From contig NZ_PPSM01000027.1 of assembly GCF_002916655.1 (NCBI RefSeq), positions 1 through 36,139 of the forward strand: 36,139 nucleotides of DNA, given 5' to 3'. The notes under the pieces are model-generated. The model saw only the letters and a program-made list of their open reading frames with translations, had not been told where the DNA came from and did no database searches. The position numbers and the translations under genes were made by a program. The DNA is from Novosphingobium sp. HII-3 (GTDB lineage: Bacteria > Pseudomonadota > Alphaproteobacteria > Sphingomonadales > Sphingomonadaceae). Of the stretch, positions 1-7,524 are shown piece by piece. Positions within the stretch are counted from its first letter, which is position 1. The number at the start of each line of letters is the position of its first letter.

Positions 1-43
1 CTTCCGCTCCGCTACAGCCGCTTCCCCGCTGCCGAGAGCGTCC

Positions 44-65
44 AGCCTCAACCATGAGGCTTTTT
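44..65 (+). terminator. Rho-independent terminator
   Basis: A perfect 7-bp stem (AGCCTCA / TGAGGCT) with an ACCA loop runs directly into a T-run. It would end a plus-strand transcript entering from left of the window. No gene is visible in bases 1-43, so the gene it serves is outside. Confidence 0.75.
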
Positions 66-207
66 ATTCAAACCAACTGGCCCCTTTTTAAACCGGTGCC
101 TGGCCCAATTTTATCCCGGCGTTGACACTGGCGAGTAAAGCGCTCGGACAATGTCGGGCGAAGGCACCGGTGCGCCTGTTTCGGGTGCCGAACCCACGGA
201 GTGCGGC

Positions 208-1992
208 ATGACTCAAATGACGAGTGACTTCTTCGTCCAGCGCCTGAAGGATTGGGGCGTCAAACGTATATACGGCTATTCGGGCGACGGCATCAACGGT
301 GTCCTCGGCGCGCTGCAGCGGGCAGAGAAAGCGGGAGCGGGCATCGAGTTCATTCAGGTCAGGCATGAAGAGATGGCCGCCTTCATGGCCGTGGCGCACG
401 CCAAATTCACGGGCGAGCTTGGAGTCTGCCTCTCGACGGGCGGCCCCGGGGCCACCCATCTTCTCACCGGGCTTTACGATGCCAAGCTGGACCATGCCCC
501 CGTGCTCGCCATCGCTGGCCAGGCCGAAAGTACGGTACGGGGCGGGAGCTACCAGCAGGAGCTTAATCTGGACCGGATCTTCGCCGATGTGGCCGGTTAT
601 GTGCAGGAGGTATCGGCACCGGCGCAGACCCGCCATGTCACGGATCGCGCGATCCGCGTCGCTATCGCCGGCAACGATGTTTCAGTCATCGTGCTTCCCA
701 AGGATGTGCAGGATACGAAGTACGAAGATCCGGCGCAGGCGCATGGCTTCACACGCTCCGGCACCGGGTATGCGCGGCCGTCGGTCACGCCTCGCCGGGA
801 GGATCTCGAGCGCGCAGCCGAGATCCTCAACAGCGGCAGCAAGGTCGCTATCCTGATCGGCGCCGGTGCACGGGGCGCCGCGACGCAGGTCATCGAAGCA
901 GCCGAAGTGCTCGGAGCGGGTGTCGCCAAGGCGCTTCTTGGCAAGGATGTGCTGCCCGACGATCTCCCGTTCGTCACCGGATCCATCGGCCTGTTGGGAA
1001 CAAAGCCGTCGTCCGACCTCATGCGCGACTGCGATACTCTGCTCATGATTGGCACAGGGTTCCCCTGGGCCGAGTTCCTGCCCAAGGATGGCCAGGTCCG
1101 GGCCGTCCAGATCGACCTCGACGCCGCCATGCTGGGCCTGCGCTATCCAGTCGACGTGAACCTGCACGGCGACGCAACCGACACGCTAAGGGCCTTGCTG
1201 CCCTTGCTGCAGCGAAAGACCGACCGCAGCTGGCGTGAGGGCATCGAGCAGGAAGTCGCGAAATGGTGGCAGACGCTAGAACAACGCGCGATGGCGAAGG
1301 CCAACCCCGTTAACCCCCAGAGGGTCGTATGGGAGATGTCGCCGCGCTTGCCCCCCAATGCCATCGTGACCTCTGACTCCGGCTCGTGCGCCAACTGGTA
1401 TGCGCGCGATTACCGGGTCAAAGCCGGGCAGCGCGCGTCGCTGTCGGGCGGCCTTGCTTCGATGGGGGCGGCGGTTCCCTATGCTATCGCCGCCAAGTTC
1501 GCCCATCCCCAACGACCGGTCGTGGCGTTGGTCGGTGACGGCGCGATGCAGATGAACAACCTGGCTGAACTTATCACGGTGCAGAAGTATTGGCGTGAGT
1601 GGAGCGACCCACGCCTGATCGTCTGCGTGTTCAACAACGGCGACCTGAACGAGGTCACCTGGGAGCAGCGCGTGATGGAGGGCAACCCGCGTTTCCCGAC
1701 CACGCAGGACATTCCCGATGTGCCTTACGCGCGCTTCGCCGAATTGATGGGTCTGGGAAGCATATTCATCGATGATCCGGAACAGTTAGGTGCCGCTTGG
1801 GACACGGCGCTCGCGGCGGATCGCCCGACGCTTATCGAGGTCAAGACGGACCCGGAAGTCGCGCCATTCCCACCGCACCTCACGCTGGAGCAGGCGAAGG
1901 CGTTCATGACTTCCATGGTGAAAGGCGACAAGGGTGCCGGCGCGGTGCTCGCCGACACCGCGCGTCAGATTCTGAAAGGGATCACGCCCTGA
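208..1992 (+). CDS. Thiamine diphosphate-dependent enzyme (pyruvate oxidase / acetolactate synthase family)
   Basis: A 594-aa cytoplasmic ThDP enzyme of the three-domain POX/ALS fold. The N-terminal Pyr domain carries the activating glutamate in QVRHEEMAAFMA (about residue 55). The central domain has a Rossmann-like nucleotide-binding region. The C-terminal PP domain has the ThDP/Mg motif, GDGAMQMNN through VFNNGDLNEV (about residues 432-465). The overall pattern is nearest to pyruvate:quinone oxidoreductase-like proteins annotated only as 'ThDP-requiring', so the substrate (pyruvate or another 2-oxoacid) is not settled. The start is taken at 208, not 151, because GGAG lies 6-8 nt before this ATG and the homologous fold begins right after it. 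The gene stands alone, with no operon partner downstream on this strand. Confidence 0.85.
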   Translation: MTQMTSDFFVQRLKDWGVKRIYGYSGDGINGVLGALQRAEKAGAGIEFIQVRHEEMAAFMAVAHAKFTGELGVCLSTGGPGATHLLTGLYDAKLDHAPVLAIAGQAESTVRGGSYQQELNLDRIFADVAGYVQEVSAPAQTRHVTDRAIRVAIAGNDVSVIVLPKDVQDTKYEDPAQAHGFTRSGTGYARPSVTPRREDLERAAEILNSGSKVAILIGAGARGAATQVIEAAEVLGAGVAKALLGKDVLPDDLPFVTGSIGLLGTKPSSDLMRDCDTLLMIGTGFPWAEFLPKDGQVRAVQIDLDAAMLGLRYPVDVNLHGDATDTLRALLPLLQRKTDRSWREGIEQEVAKWWQTLEQRAMAKANPVNPQRVVWEMSPRLPPNAIVTSDSGSCANWYARDYRVKAGQRASLSGGLASMGAAVPYAIAAKFAHPQRPVVALVGDGAMQMNNLAELITVQKYWREWSDPRLIVCVFNNGDLNEVTWEQRVMEGNPRFPTTQDIPDVPYARFAELMGLGSIFIDDPEQLGAAWDTALAADRPTLIEVKTDPEVAPFPPHLTLEQAKAFMTSMVKGDKGAGAVLADTARQILKGITP

Positions 1993-2143
1993 TCCGCGCT
2001 ATACACGTCAATGGTTTGCATCTCTGCGCGTTGAGGCGATAAGGCGAGCATGAGGGTTGCCCTCGCAGCTCTCCCTGTCACCGGTATCGCTGAGGACTGG
2101 CCGTTCATGCGCTGCTGCTGGGTGGATGCGGGGCGGCGGGCAC

Positions 2144-2422
2144 CTAGAAGGTTGCCGGGTTGCCTCCGGTCTCGCCCAATTTCACATCGAGGATGCGATT
2201 GTAGGCTTTAACGAGATCCGCAGGGGTGTTCAGCGGCAGTTTGATGTAGGCGCTTCGCAGTGCCGTTTCCAACTCGGCTGGCGAAACAGGTAAATCCAGC
2301 ATGGCCGTCAGGGCTGCGAACAGCTCGCTGGCGTCGTTGATCGGCAGGCTGATGCCCGCTGCCTCGGTTGCGCGGACAGCATCCGCTTCGGTGAAGTCTC
2401 TGGGGTTGTCGTTGTTCGTCAT
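2144..2422 (-). CDS. Small hypothetical protein, 92 aa
   Basis: An acidic 92-aa protein with no signal peptide or membrane segment, predicted mostly helical. I do not recognise the family. Reasons to think it real: it lies in a gap between two plus-strand genes, has balanced codon use, and its composition (evenly spread Leu/Ala with Asp/Glu) looks protein-like, unlike the Arg/Ser-rich ORFs on the opposite strand. The start is ATG. A GGAGG lies about 16 nt upstream, too far to be a convincing ribosome site. It faces away from the next gene. Confidence 0.5.
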   Translation of the reverse strand: MTNNDNPRDFTEADAVRATEAAGISLPINDASELFAALTAMLDLPVSPAELETALRSAYIKLPLNTPADLVKAYNRILDVKLGETGGNPATF

Positions 2423-2737
2423 GAAGAGACGCTATCGCACCTCCGCCCGCGCGCCAAGGCTTCTGCCAAGTCCTAGCCACGATCCGACCGCTGCAAGGCG
2501 CCATCCAGCACTGGCGGGAAGGGTTCGAAGTCGATCAGGCCGCACAGCTTCGCTTGCCTCCATCGCTCACTTCGATGAAATCACAACGAGGCCCTCAGCA
2601 CCACCGGTAAATCAGAGGGAACGCGTATGGTCTGCAGCGCGTAGAGGCTCGTATTCGCCACCGATATGAGACCGTACGGGATGAACAATCTTTAACACCA
2701 TAAACTGACACTTCCCTCTCTCCGAAAAACGCGATAC
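2423..2737. other. Gene-free stretch upstream of envelope cassette copy 1
   Basis: About 315 bp with no credible ORF. It must hold the promoter of the cassette starting at 2764. The one promoter-like element I can point to is the GGAAC-N17-CGTA pair listed separately. An A/T-richer stretch at about 2683-2712 could be a core promoter, but no clear -35/-10 pair is visible. Confidence 0.5.
2618..2643 (+). promoter_or_regulatory. Possible EcfG-type (general stress response) promoter
   Basis: GGAAC (2618-2622), a 17-nt spacer, then CGTA (2640-2643). The known alphaproteobacterial EcfG consensus is GGAAC-N16/17-CGTT, so this is one base off. It lies about 120 nt before the start of the cassette. 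No equivalent was seen before the second cassette at 28203, which weakens the case. Confidence 0.25.
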
Positions 2738-2763
2738 GCCCCAAGCCTTCAATGAGGGGGCTC
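2738..2763 (+). promoter_or_regulatory. Leader hairpin overlapping the ribosome binding site (cassette copy 1)
   Basis: GCCCC (2738-2742) can pair with GGGGC inside the purine-rich Shine-Dalgarno stretch at 2755-2761, just before the ATG at 2764. The 21 bp at 2748-2768, covering the SD and first codons, are identical to 28187-28207 at the second cassette. The upstream pairing arm differs in sequence there but can still pair. Occlusion of the ribosome site is inferred from base pairing only. Confidence 0.4.
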
Positions 2764-3507
2764 ATGAAAACTGCAAATTGTGTGCGCGCCGCTGTGCTTG
2801 CGGCGTCTTTGTGCGTGTCGGCTCCGGCAATCGCGCAAGAAAAGACTGGAAACAAGGAAGGCTTCTCGTTGAAGCCGGGTACGGTACGTATCGTGCTGAT
2901 GCGGCCGGTCGTTGATGTGGGCGAACAATCCACCGGCGGTATGTTTGAACCGAACGCCGACTGGACCACGCAGGCACGCGGATACCTTGCGACCGCTCTT
3001 GGTCAGGCCCAGTCAAAGCTCGGAAATGTGGTCGTTGAATACTCGGACCAGTCCACCGGCGATGGCCCACTGGTGACTCAGTACTCTCACCTTTTCAATT
3101 CCGTCGCTGACTCGGTCATCGAATATCAGTTTTTCCCAGGCAACCGGCTGCCGACCAAGAAGCGCGGCAAGAGCTTCGAGTGGGGCATGGGAGACGGCCT
3201 TTCGCGCCTGACATCCCTGAAGGGGGCTGACTATGCGCTGTTTATCTCCACGCATGACGAGTACGGTTCCACTGGCCGTAAAGTCCTGCAGATTGTGGGT
3301 ATGCTCGGCGGTGTCGGCGTTACTTCCGGCGTTCACCAGGGCTACGCCGGGCTTGTGGATCTCAAGACCGGCGAACTGGTCTGGCTCAATGCCGACCGGC
3401 AGATGGGTGGAGATGTTCGTACACTTGAGGGCGCGCAAAAGCGCGTCACGCAGTTGCTTGAAGGCTTCCCCGGCCGACCGGTCGAAGTCGCCGCTGCGGG
3501 CAACTGA
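2764..3507 (+). CDS. Exported CsgG/LpoB-like protein of envelope cassette, copy 1
   Basis: A 247-aa protein with a signal peptide (MKTANCVRAAVLAASLCV..., predicted cleavage after AIAQ, about residue 25), so periplasmic. There is no lipobox cysteine. The body has the alternating strand/helix look of the CsgG/LpoB anticodon-binding-like fold: TVRIVLMRPVVDV near the start, DYALFISTHDEYGS in the middle, and GLVDLKTGELVWLNADRQ near the end, where family members carry 'D..TGE..W'. The fold call is pattern-based. The start is ATG 2764, behind GAGGGGG, not the overlapping ATG at 2752. One base separates its stop from the M48 protease gene, so the two are translationally coupled. A paralogue lies at 28203, about 89% identical (27 differences in 247 by hand count). 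Confidence 0.75.
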   Translation: MKTANCVRAAVLAASLCVSAPAIAQEKTGNKEGFSLKPGTVRIVLMRPVVDVGEQSTGGMFEPNADWTTQARGYLATALGQAQSKLGNVVVEYSDQSTGDGPLVTQYSHLFNSVADSVIEYQFFPGNRLPTKKRGKSFEWGMGDGLSRLTSLKGADYALFISTHDEYGSTGRKVLQIVGMLGGVGVTSGVHQGYAGLVDLKTGELVWLNADRQMGGDVRTLEGAQKRVTQLLEGFPGRPVEVAAAGN

Positions 3508-3508
3508 C

Positions 3509-4687
3509 ATGCGCCGCTCCCTCGCGCTGCTGGCCAGCGCGCTGATCGCCTGTGCGGGATCGGCGGCGCATGCTGTCGATCCTACGCTGGCCCTGCCCAC
3601 CTACACGGCCGCGTACGAGCCGACGAATGTCGATGAACGCGGCTTGTGGATGCAGGCCGACGAGGCTGAACGCCGGATGCGTGACAGTCCCTTGCGCATT
3701 CGCGACGGCAACCTGGAAAAGTATCTGCTCGGCGTGCTTTGCCGGGAGGTCGGCCAGGAGCGTTGCGCAGGCGTTCGGCTCTACGCCATGGAAGATCCGC
3801 AGTTCAACGCGTCGATGATGCCCAACGGCGCGATGTTCGTTCAGTCCGGCTTCCTCCTTCGGGTTCGCAACGAAGGCGAACTCGCCGCTGTCCTTGGACA
3901 CGAGTTCGCCCATTTTGAACTCCGCCACGGCCTGAACGGCTTCAAGAACAGGCGCACCGGAACGGATGTCATGGCGTGGGTAACGGTACTCGGCGGCATT
4001 TCCAACACACCGACCGGAAGCACGCAGCTATCGCTGGTCGGCTCCATCTTTCGCTTCAACCGCGATCAGGAGACGGCCGCGGACCTTCTGGGCCTCAAGT
4101 ACATCGCACAATCTGGCTACCCCGCCCATTCAGCTTCCGAAATCTGGAAATCGCTGATGGCGGAACAGGAAGCGACGGCGCGCGGCCGCAAGCTGAAGGC
4201 AAAGCAGCACTTCACCGCAGGCTTCTTCGACACGCATCCGACCCCGCTCAGCCGCGCGGTGTATCTGGCCCAGGAGGCCGACAAGCTTCCAGCCGGAGGT
4301 GACCCGCGCAAGCAGGAGCTTCAGGACGCGCTTGCGCCTTACCTGCCACGCTTCCTGGCGGCGCAGAACAAGCTCAACGACTTTGGTGGCACGGACTACA
4401 TCCTGTCGAACCTGGCAGCCCGCTCCGGCTGGACCTCGGACCTTCTGTTTGCGCGGGGCGAGCTTTATCGCGCCCGAGCGAACCCGCGCGACCTGCAGCT
4501 TGCCAGCCAGTTCTATCGCGAAGCCAAAGCCGCCGGCTACGCGGCGCCGGACCTGGACCGCAATCTCGGCCTCGCGCTGATCCGCAATGGTCAGGTCGAG
4601 GAAGGCCGCGCCGCACTCTCCGCTTACCTGATGGCAGCGCCCGAGGCTTCGGACGCGGCGATCATCCACACCCTTATGGCGAACTGA
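3509..4687 (+). CDS. Exported M48-family zinc metalloprotease, copy 1
   Basis: 392 aa. Signal peptide at residues 1-22 (MRRSLALLASALIACAGSAAHA). The peptidase domain has the zinc motif HEFAH at residues 131-135 and the third ligand Glu in QETAADLLGL (about residue 188), the ExxAD signature of M48. A THPTPLSR segment follows, typical of the periplasmic BepA/LoiP-like branch. The C-terminal third (about residues 285-392) is helical and repeat-like (LFARGELYRAR, ASQFYREAKAAGY, NLGLALIRNGQVEEG), resembling TPR units as in BepA. It probably acts as a periplasmic protease/chaperone of envelope proteins. The start at 3509 follows the preceding stop by one base. Its partners are the exported proteins on either side. 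All zinc ligands are intact, so an active enzyme is expected. Confidence 0.9.
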   Translation: MRRSLALLASALIACAGSAAHAVDPTLALPTYTAAYEPTNVDERGLWMQADEAERRMRDSPLRIRDGNLEKYLLGVLCREVGQERCAGVRLYAMEDPQFNASMMPNGAMFVQSGFLLRVRNEGELAAVLGHEFAHFELRHGLNGFKNRRTGTDVMAWVTVLGGISNTPTGSTQLSLVGSIFRFNRDQETAADLLGLKYIAQSGYPAHSASEIWKSLMAEQEATARGRKLKAKQHFTAGFFDTHPTPLSRAVYLAQEADKLPAGGDPRKQELQDALAPYLPRFLAAQNKLNDFGGTDYILSNLAARSGWTSDLLFARGELYRARANPRDLQLASQFYREAKAAGYAAPDLDRNLGLALIRNGQVEEGRAALSAYLMAAPEASDAAIIHTLMAN

Positions 4688-4696
4688 GGTCATCCC

Positions 4697-5281
4697 ATGT
4701 TGCGCGTCACCATTTCCATCATCGCTCTTCTCGCCGCCTGCTCCACGCCGGTCCTCGCAAACTCACTGATCGGCCCTGGCCCTCGGGCAGGCATCGCCAA
4801 GTCACGCATCTCCGCTTCGCCCGCAGGCGAGTGGAACAAGCTCAGCCTCAGCGGGGGCAAGAACGTCGAAGTCTGGACGCTTGACGGCGACTCGCTGAAC
4901 AAGGTCACATTCTTCGGCGGGATCGCCGCAGGCCAGCCGCTGTTGCGCGAGCGTGACAAGAAGAATAGCCCCCTCCCCAAGGTGGCCAGCAACATGCTTG
5001 TCACTGACATACCGACGCTTCTCGAGACGACCTACCGCAGCCAGTATGCCGTCAACCAGATGGCGATCGACACGCAGGCTCCGGCACAACTGGGCGGGCA
5101 CGCTGGCATCCGCTTCACCTACAACTTCACGAAGTCGGACGACGTTCGCCGCAAAGGGGAGGCCTTTGGTGCCATGGTCAATGGTCAGTTGTACCTCGTC
5201 GCCTACGAGGCGCCCCAGATCTACTTCTTCGACAAGGACATCGAGAAGTTCCGTACGCTGGCCACATCCATCAAACTCTGA
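4697..5281 (+). CDS. Small exported protein of envelope cassette, copy 1
   Basis: 194 aa. Signal peptide at about residues 1-21 (MLRVTISIIALLAACSTPVLA). The Cys at residue 15 sits before the cleavage region without a lipobox, so I call it periplasmic rather than a lipoprotein. The mature part has no motif I can name. It includes a beta-rich core (GKNVEVWTLDGDSLNKV, IRFTYNFTKSDDVRRKGEA, GQLYLVAYEAPQIYFFDKD) that looks like a compact periplasmic domain ending in a helix. It starts 9 nt after the protease stop and completes the operon. The core is strongly conserved in the second copy (residues 41-96 are almost unchanged), which implies a constrained function. I do not know what it does. Confidence 0.75.
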   Translation: MLRVTISIIALLAACSTPVLANSLIGPGPRAGIAKSRISASPAGEWNKLSLSGGKNVEVWTLDGDSLNKVTFFGGIAAGQPLLRERDKKNSPLPKVASNMLVTDIPTLLETTYRSQYAVNQMAIDTQAPAQLGGHAGIRFTYNFTKSDDVRRKGEAFGAMVNGQLYLVAYEAPQIYFFDKDIEKFRTLATSIKL

Positions 5282-5314
5282 TCGACCGAAAATACGAAGG
5301 CTAGTTGTGTCTGC

Positions 5315-5378
5315 ACCCACGTGAAGCTGCGGTGGGTGGCTGGCCAAGCGGGCGGGCAATCGAACTGTTGCCCGCCCG
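5315..5378 (+). terminator. Two hairpins after the envelope cassette, terminator-like
   Basis: First hairpin: ACCCAC / GTGGGT (5315-5337, 11-nt loop). Second: an 11-bp GC-rich stem, CGGGCGGGCAA pairing with TTGCCCGCCCG (5349-5378), with an 8-nt loop. No T-run follows, so termination is likely but not classical. From here to the next start at 5677 there are about 300 bp without a gene; these must hold the promoter of the KaiC-like operon. Confidence 0.5.
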
Positions 5379-5676
5379 GCAAGCACAGAGAAGGTCGAAT
5401 CCGATAGATAGTGCTGTTCGACACCTCGGCGCTCGCGACAGCGGGGTTCCCCGGCGCGAAATTCGGAGCGACCGCTTCGCCCGCACCATTCGCTCTTTCT
5501 CTTCCTTATCCTTGATGCCGCTTCTCTTCCGCACCGGATAGCACAAGCCCTCTTCTAGACCTCCTCACGCGTACAACAGGGTGTTAAAAAATCGACTAGC
5601 CATCCTGACGGTGGCACTGCGGGCTGCTATCAACGCAAACGGCCTCTTGGCCAATACGCGCTGATGAGGCTAATTT

Positions 5677-7119
5677 GTGACGCAGATCCTTCCCCGCTTC
5701 TCGACCGGGATCCCTGGCCTGGACACCGTTTTTGGCGGTGGCTTCGTCGAGGGTGCTTCCTACATTGTCCAAGGTCATCCTGGCGCTGGCAAGACAATCC
5801 TGGCAAATCAGATCGCCTTTGCGACGGCCGCGGCCGGCAGGAACGTGCTTTATGTCACCCTGCTCGCCGAGACGCACGATCGCCTCTTCCAGTCGCTCTC
5901 CACACTGAGCTTCTTCGAAAAGGAGAGGCTTGGCAGCAACATCGTCTATGTCAGCGTTTTCCAGACCCTCAGCAAGGAAGGCCTGGGGGCTGTCGTGGAC
6001 TTGCTGCGTAAGGAGACCAAGCGTCAAAGTGCTTCGCTGATCGTGTTCGATGGGCTGCTCAATGCCCGCGACCGTGCGGAGACGGACCTCGATGTCAAAA
6101 CATTCGTGGCCGAAGTGCAAAGCCAGGCAGCGTTTGTGGGTTGCACTGTCCTGTTTCTCACCAGCGCCGGCGTGCAAGATGAGAGTCCCGAGCACACGAT
6201 GGTGGATGGTGTGCTGGAGCTCCATGAGGAACTCGTTGGCGTCCGCACCGTACGCCGCCTTCGCCCCCGCAAGTCGCGGGGCAGCGCTGCTCTGGGCGGT
6301 TATCATCAGTATGAAATCTCCGGTGACGGCGTGAGTGTTTTCCCGCGGATCGAAGCGGCCTTCCACACGCCGTCAGCGACCGACAATCCAGACCCGAGAC
6401 CCCTCCGTTCCGGGATAGAGGGTTTCGATGAAATTACCGGCGGAGGCCTTCCGCAGGGATCGATCACCCTGCTCATAGGACCCTCGGGCTGTGGTAAGAC
6501 GTCCTTCGGCCTGAATTTCCTTTCGGCCGCCTCCCCGGAGGAGCCTGGTCTTCATTTTGGCTTCTACGAGTCCCGCGATCGTTTGTTGATCAAAGCGAAA
6601 GCGTTGGGTCTTGACCTCCAGGGACATATCGAACGGGGAGAAGTCGATATCCTGTGGCAACCTCTTACCGAAAATCTTCTCGACAAGCTGGCCTATCGAC
6701 TCTTTGATGCCGTTTCGGCCCGGGGCGTGAAGCGGCTTTTCATCGACTCCCTCGGCGGATTCGAGCGTGCAGCCGTTCATCCTCGTCGTTTGGTGGAATT
6801 CTTTGCGGCATTGACGAACGAATTGCGGGCGATGGGTGTTACCGCTGTGGGCACGTGGGAATTGCGTGACCTTTTCGCGTCCGGGGTAGCAGCGCCTGGA
6901 CCGGAAATCTCCAGTCTGCTCGATAATCTTATCATGATGCGCCAAGTTGAAATCCGGTCAGAATACAAACGCGTGATGTCCGTCCTGAAGATCCGTGACC
7001 AGTCGTTCCAGGCTGCTCCTCAGGAAATTCATATCGACGGACGTGGCCTTGCGATCAAAGGACCGTTTCAACCAGCCACCGGCATCTCGACCGGACTGGC
7101 CAAGCCCCTCGAAGCGTAA
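5677..7119 (+). CDS. KaiC-like double-RecA ATPase
   Basis: 480 aa with two KaiC/RecA domains in tandem. Domain 1 (about 1-230) has Walker A GHPGAGKT (33-40) and Walker B LIVFD (121-125). Domain 2 (about 243-465) has Walker A GPSGCGKT (268-275) and Walker B LFIDS (about 354-358). Both begin with the KaiC-type entry TGIPGLDTVFGGG or SGIEGFDEITGGG. In domain 2 the segment after beta-2 reads YESRDRL, one acidic residue where cyanobacterial KaiC has a Glu pair. The start is GTG 5677 behind GATGAGG; no ATG fits. No KaiA or KaiB is present. The next two genes encode a receiver protein and a histidine kinase, so it is probably an ATPase signalling module, not a clock. A sensory or stress role is inferred from context. 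Confidence 0.85.
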   Translation: MTQILPRFSTGIPGLDTVFGGGFVEGASYIVQGHPGAGKTILANQIAFATAAAGRNVLYVTLLAETHDRLFQSLSTLSFFEKERLGSNIVYVSVFQTLSKEGLGAVVDLLRKETKRQSASLIVFDGLLNARDRAETDLDVKTFVAEVQSQAAFVGCTVLFLTSAGVQDESPEHTMVDGVLELHEELVGVRTVRRLRPRKSRGSAALGGYHQYEISGDGVSVFPRIEAAFHTPSATDNPDPRPLRSGIEGFDEITGGGLPQGSITLLIGPSGCGKTSFGLNFLSAASPEEPGLHFGFYESRDRLLIKAKALGLDLQGHIERGEVDILWQPLTENLLDKLAYRLFDAVSARGVKRLFIDSLGGFERAAVHPRRLVEFFAALTNELRAMGVTAVGTWELRDLFASGVAAPGPEISSLLDNLIMMRQVEIRSEYKRVMSVLKIRDQSFQAAPQEIHIDGRGLAIKGPFQPATGISTGLAKPLEA

Positions 7120-7156
7120 CGGCTCTCATGGATAGAGTCCCCCGGTGGAGTTCTCC

Positions 7157-7519
7157 ATGAAGATAGTCGTTGCCGAAGACGAGTTCCTGATTGCCGACTT
7201 GCTGGTGGTCAGCTTGGAAGAGGCTGGGCATGAGGTGCATGATGCCGCGCACGGGGCGGACGCGCTGAAGCTGGTCCGCAGCCTTCAACCCGATCTGGTC
7301 ATCACTGATTTCATGATGCCATTGATGACGGGTCTTGAACTGGCCGAAGCGATGAAAGCCGACAGCGCTCTACAGGCCATTCCCATCATTCTTGTAAGCG
7401 GCGCGCAGGGCGCCATAGCAAGGTCGCGTGCTGATCTCTTTGACCTGGTTTTCGACAAACCTTATGCAATGGAGAGATTGCTGACTGCTGTTTCTGAACT
7501 CCGCGGGGAAAGGCTTTAG
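7157..7519 (+). CDS. Single-domain response regulator
   Basis: 120 aa, a receiver domain only. It has the acidic pocket AEDE near residue 7, the phosphoacceptor Asp in [13 protein letters not shown] (about residue 54), the conserved Ser in ILVSGAQ and the Lys in VFDKPY. No output domain follows, so it must act by protein contact, as CheY or FixK-type relay proteins do. The start is ATG 7157 with GGAG 6 nt upstream; the GTG at 7145 is too close to that ribosome site. It lies 37 nt after the KaiC-like gene and 5 nt before the histidine kinase. The three probably form one operon in which the kinase phosphorylates this receiver and the ATPase is partner or target. Confidence 0.9.
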   Translation: MKIVVAEDEFLIADLLVVSLEEAGHEVHDAAHGADALKLVRSLQPDLVITDFMMPLMTGLELAEAMKADSALQAIPIILVSGAQGAIARSRADLFDLVFDKPYAMERLLTAVSELRGERL

Positions 7520-7524
7520 CCTTG

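Larger units (their letters stand above)
2748..5281 (+). repeat. Paralogous three-gene cassette, copy 1 (direct repeat partner of 28187-30720)
   Basis: The block from the ribosome site to the third stop codon is collinear with 28187-30720 at a constant offset of 25439 bp. Both coding blocks are exactly 2518 bp, with the same 1-nt and 9-nt spacers. DNA identity is roughly 80% by eye, with differences mostly at third codon positions. Copy 1 lies outside the island limits and copy 2 inside. Confidence 0.85.
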
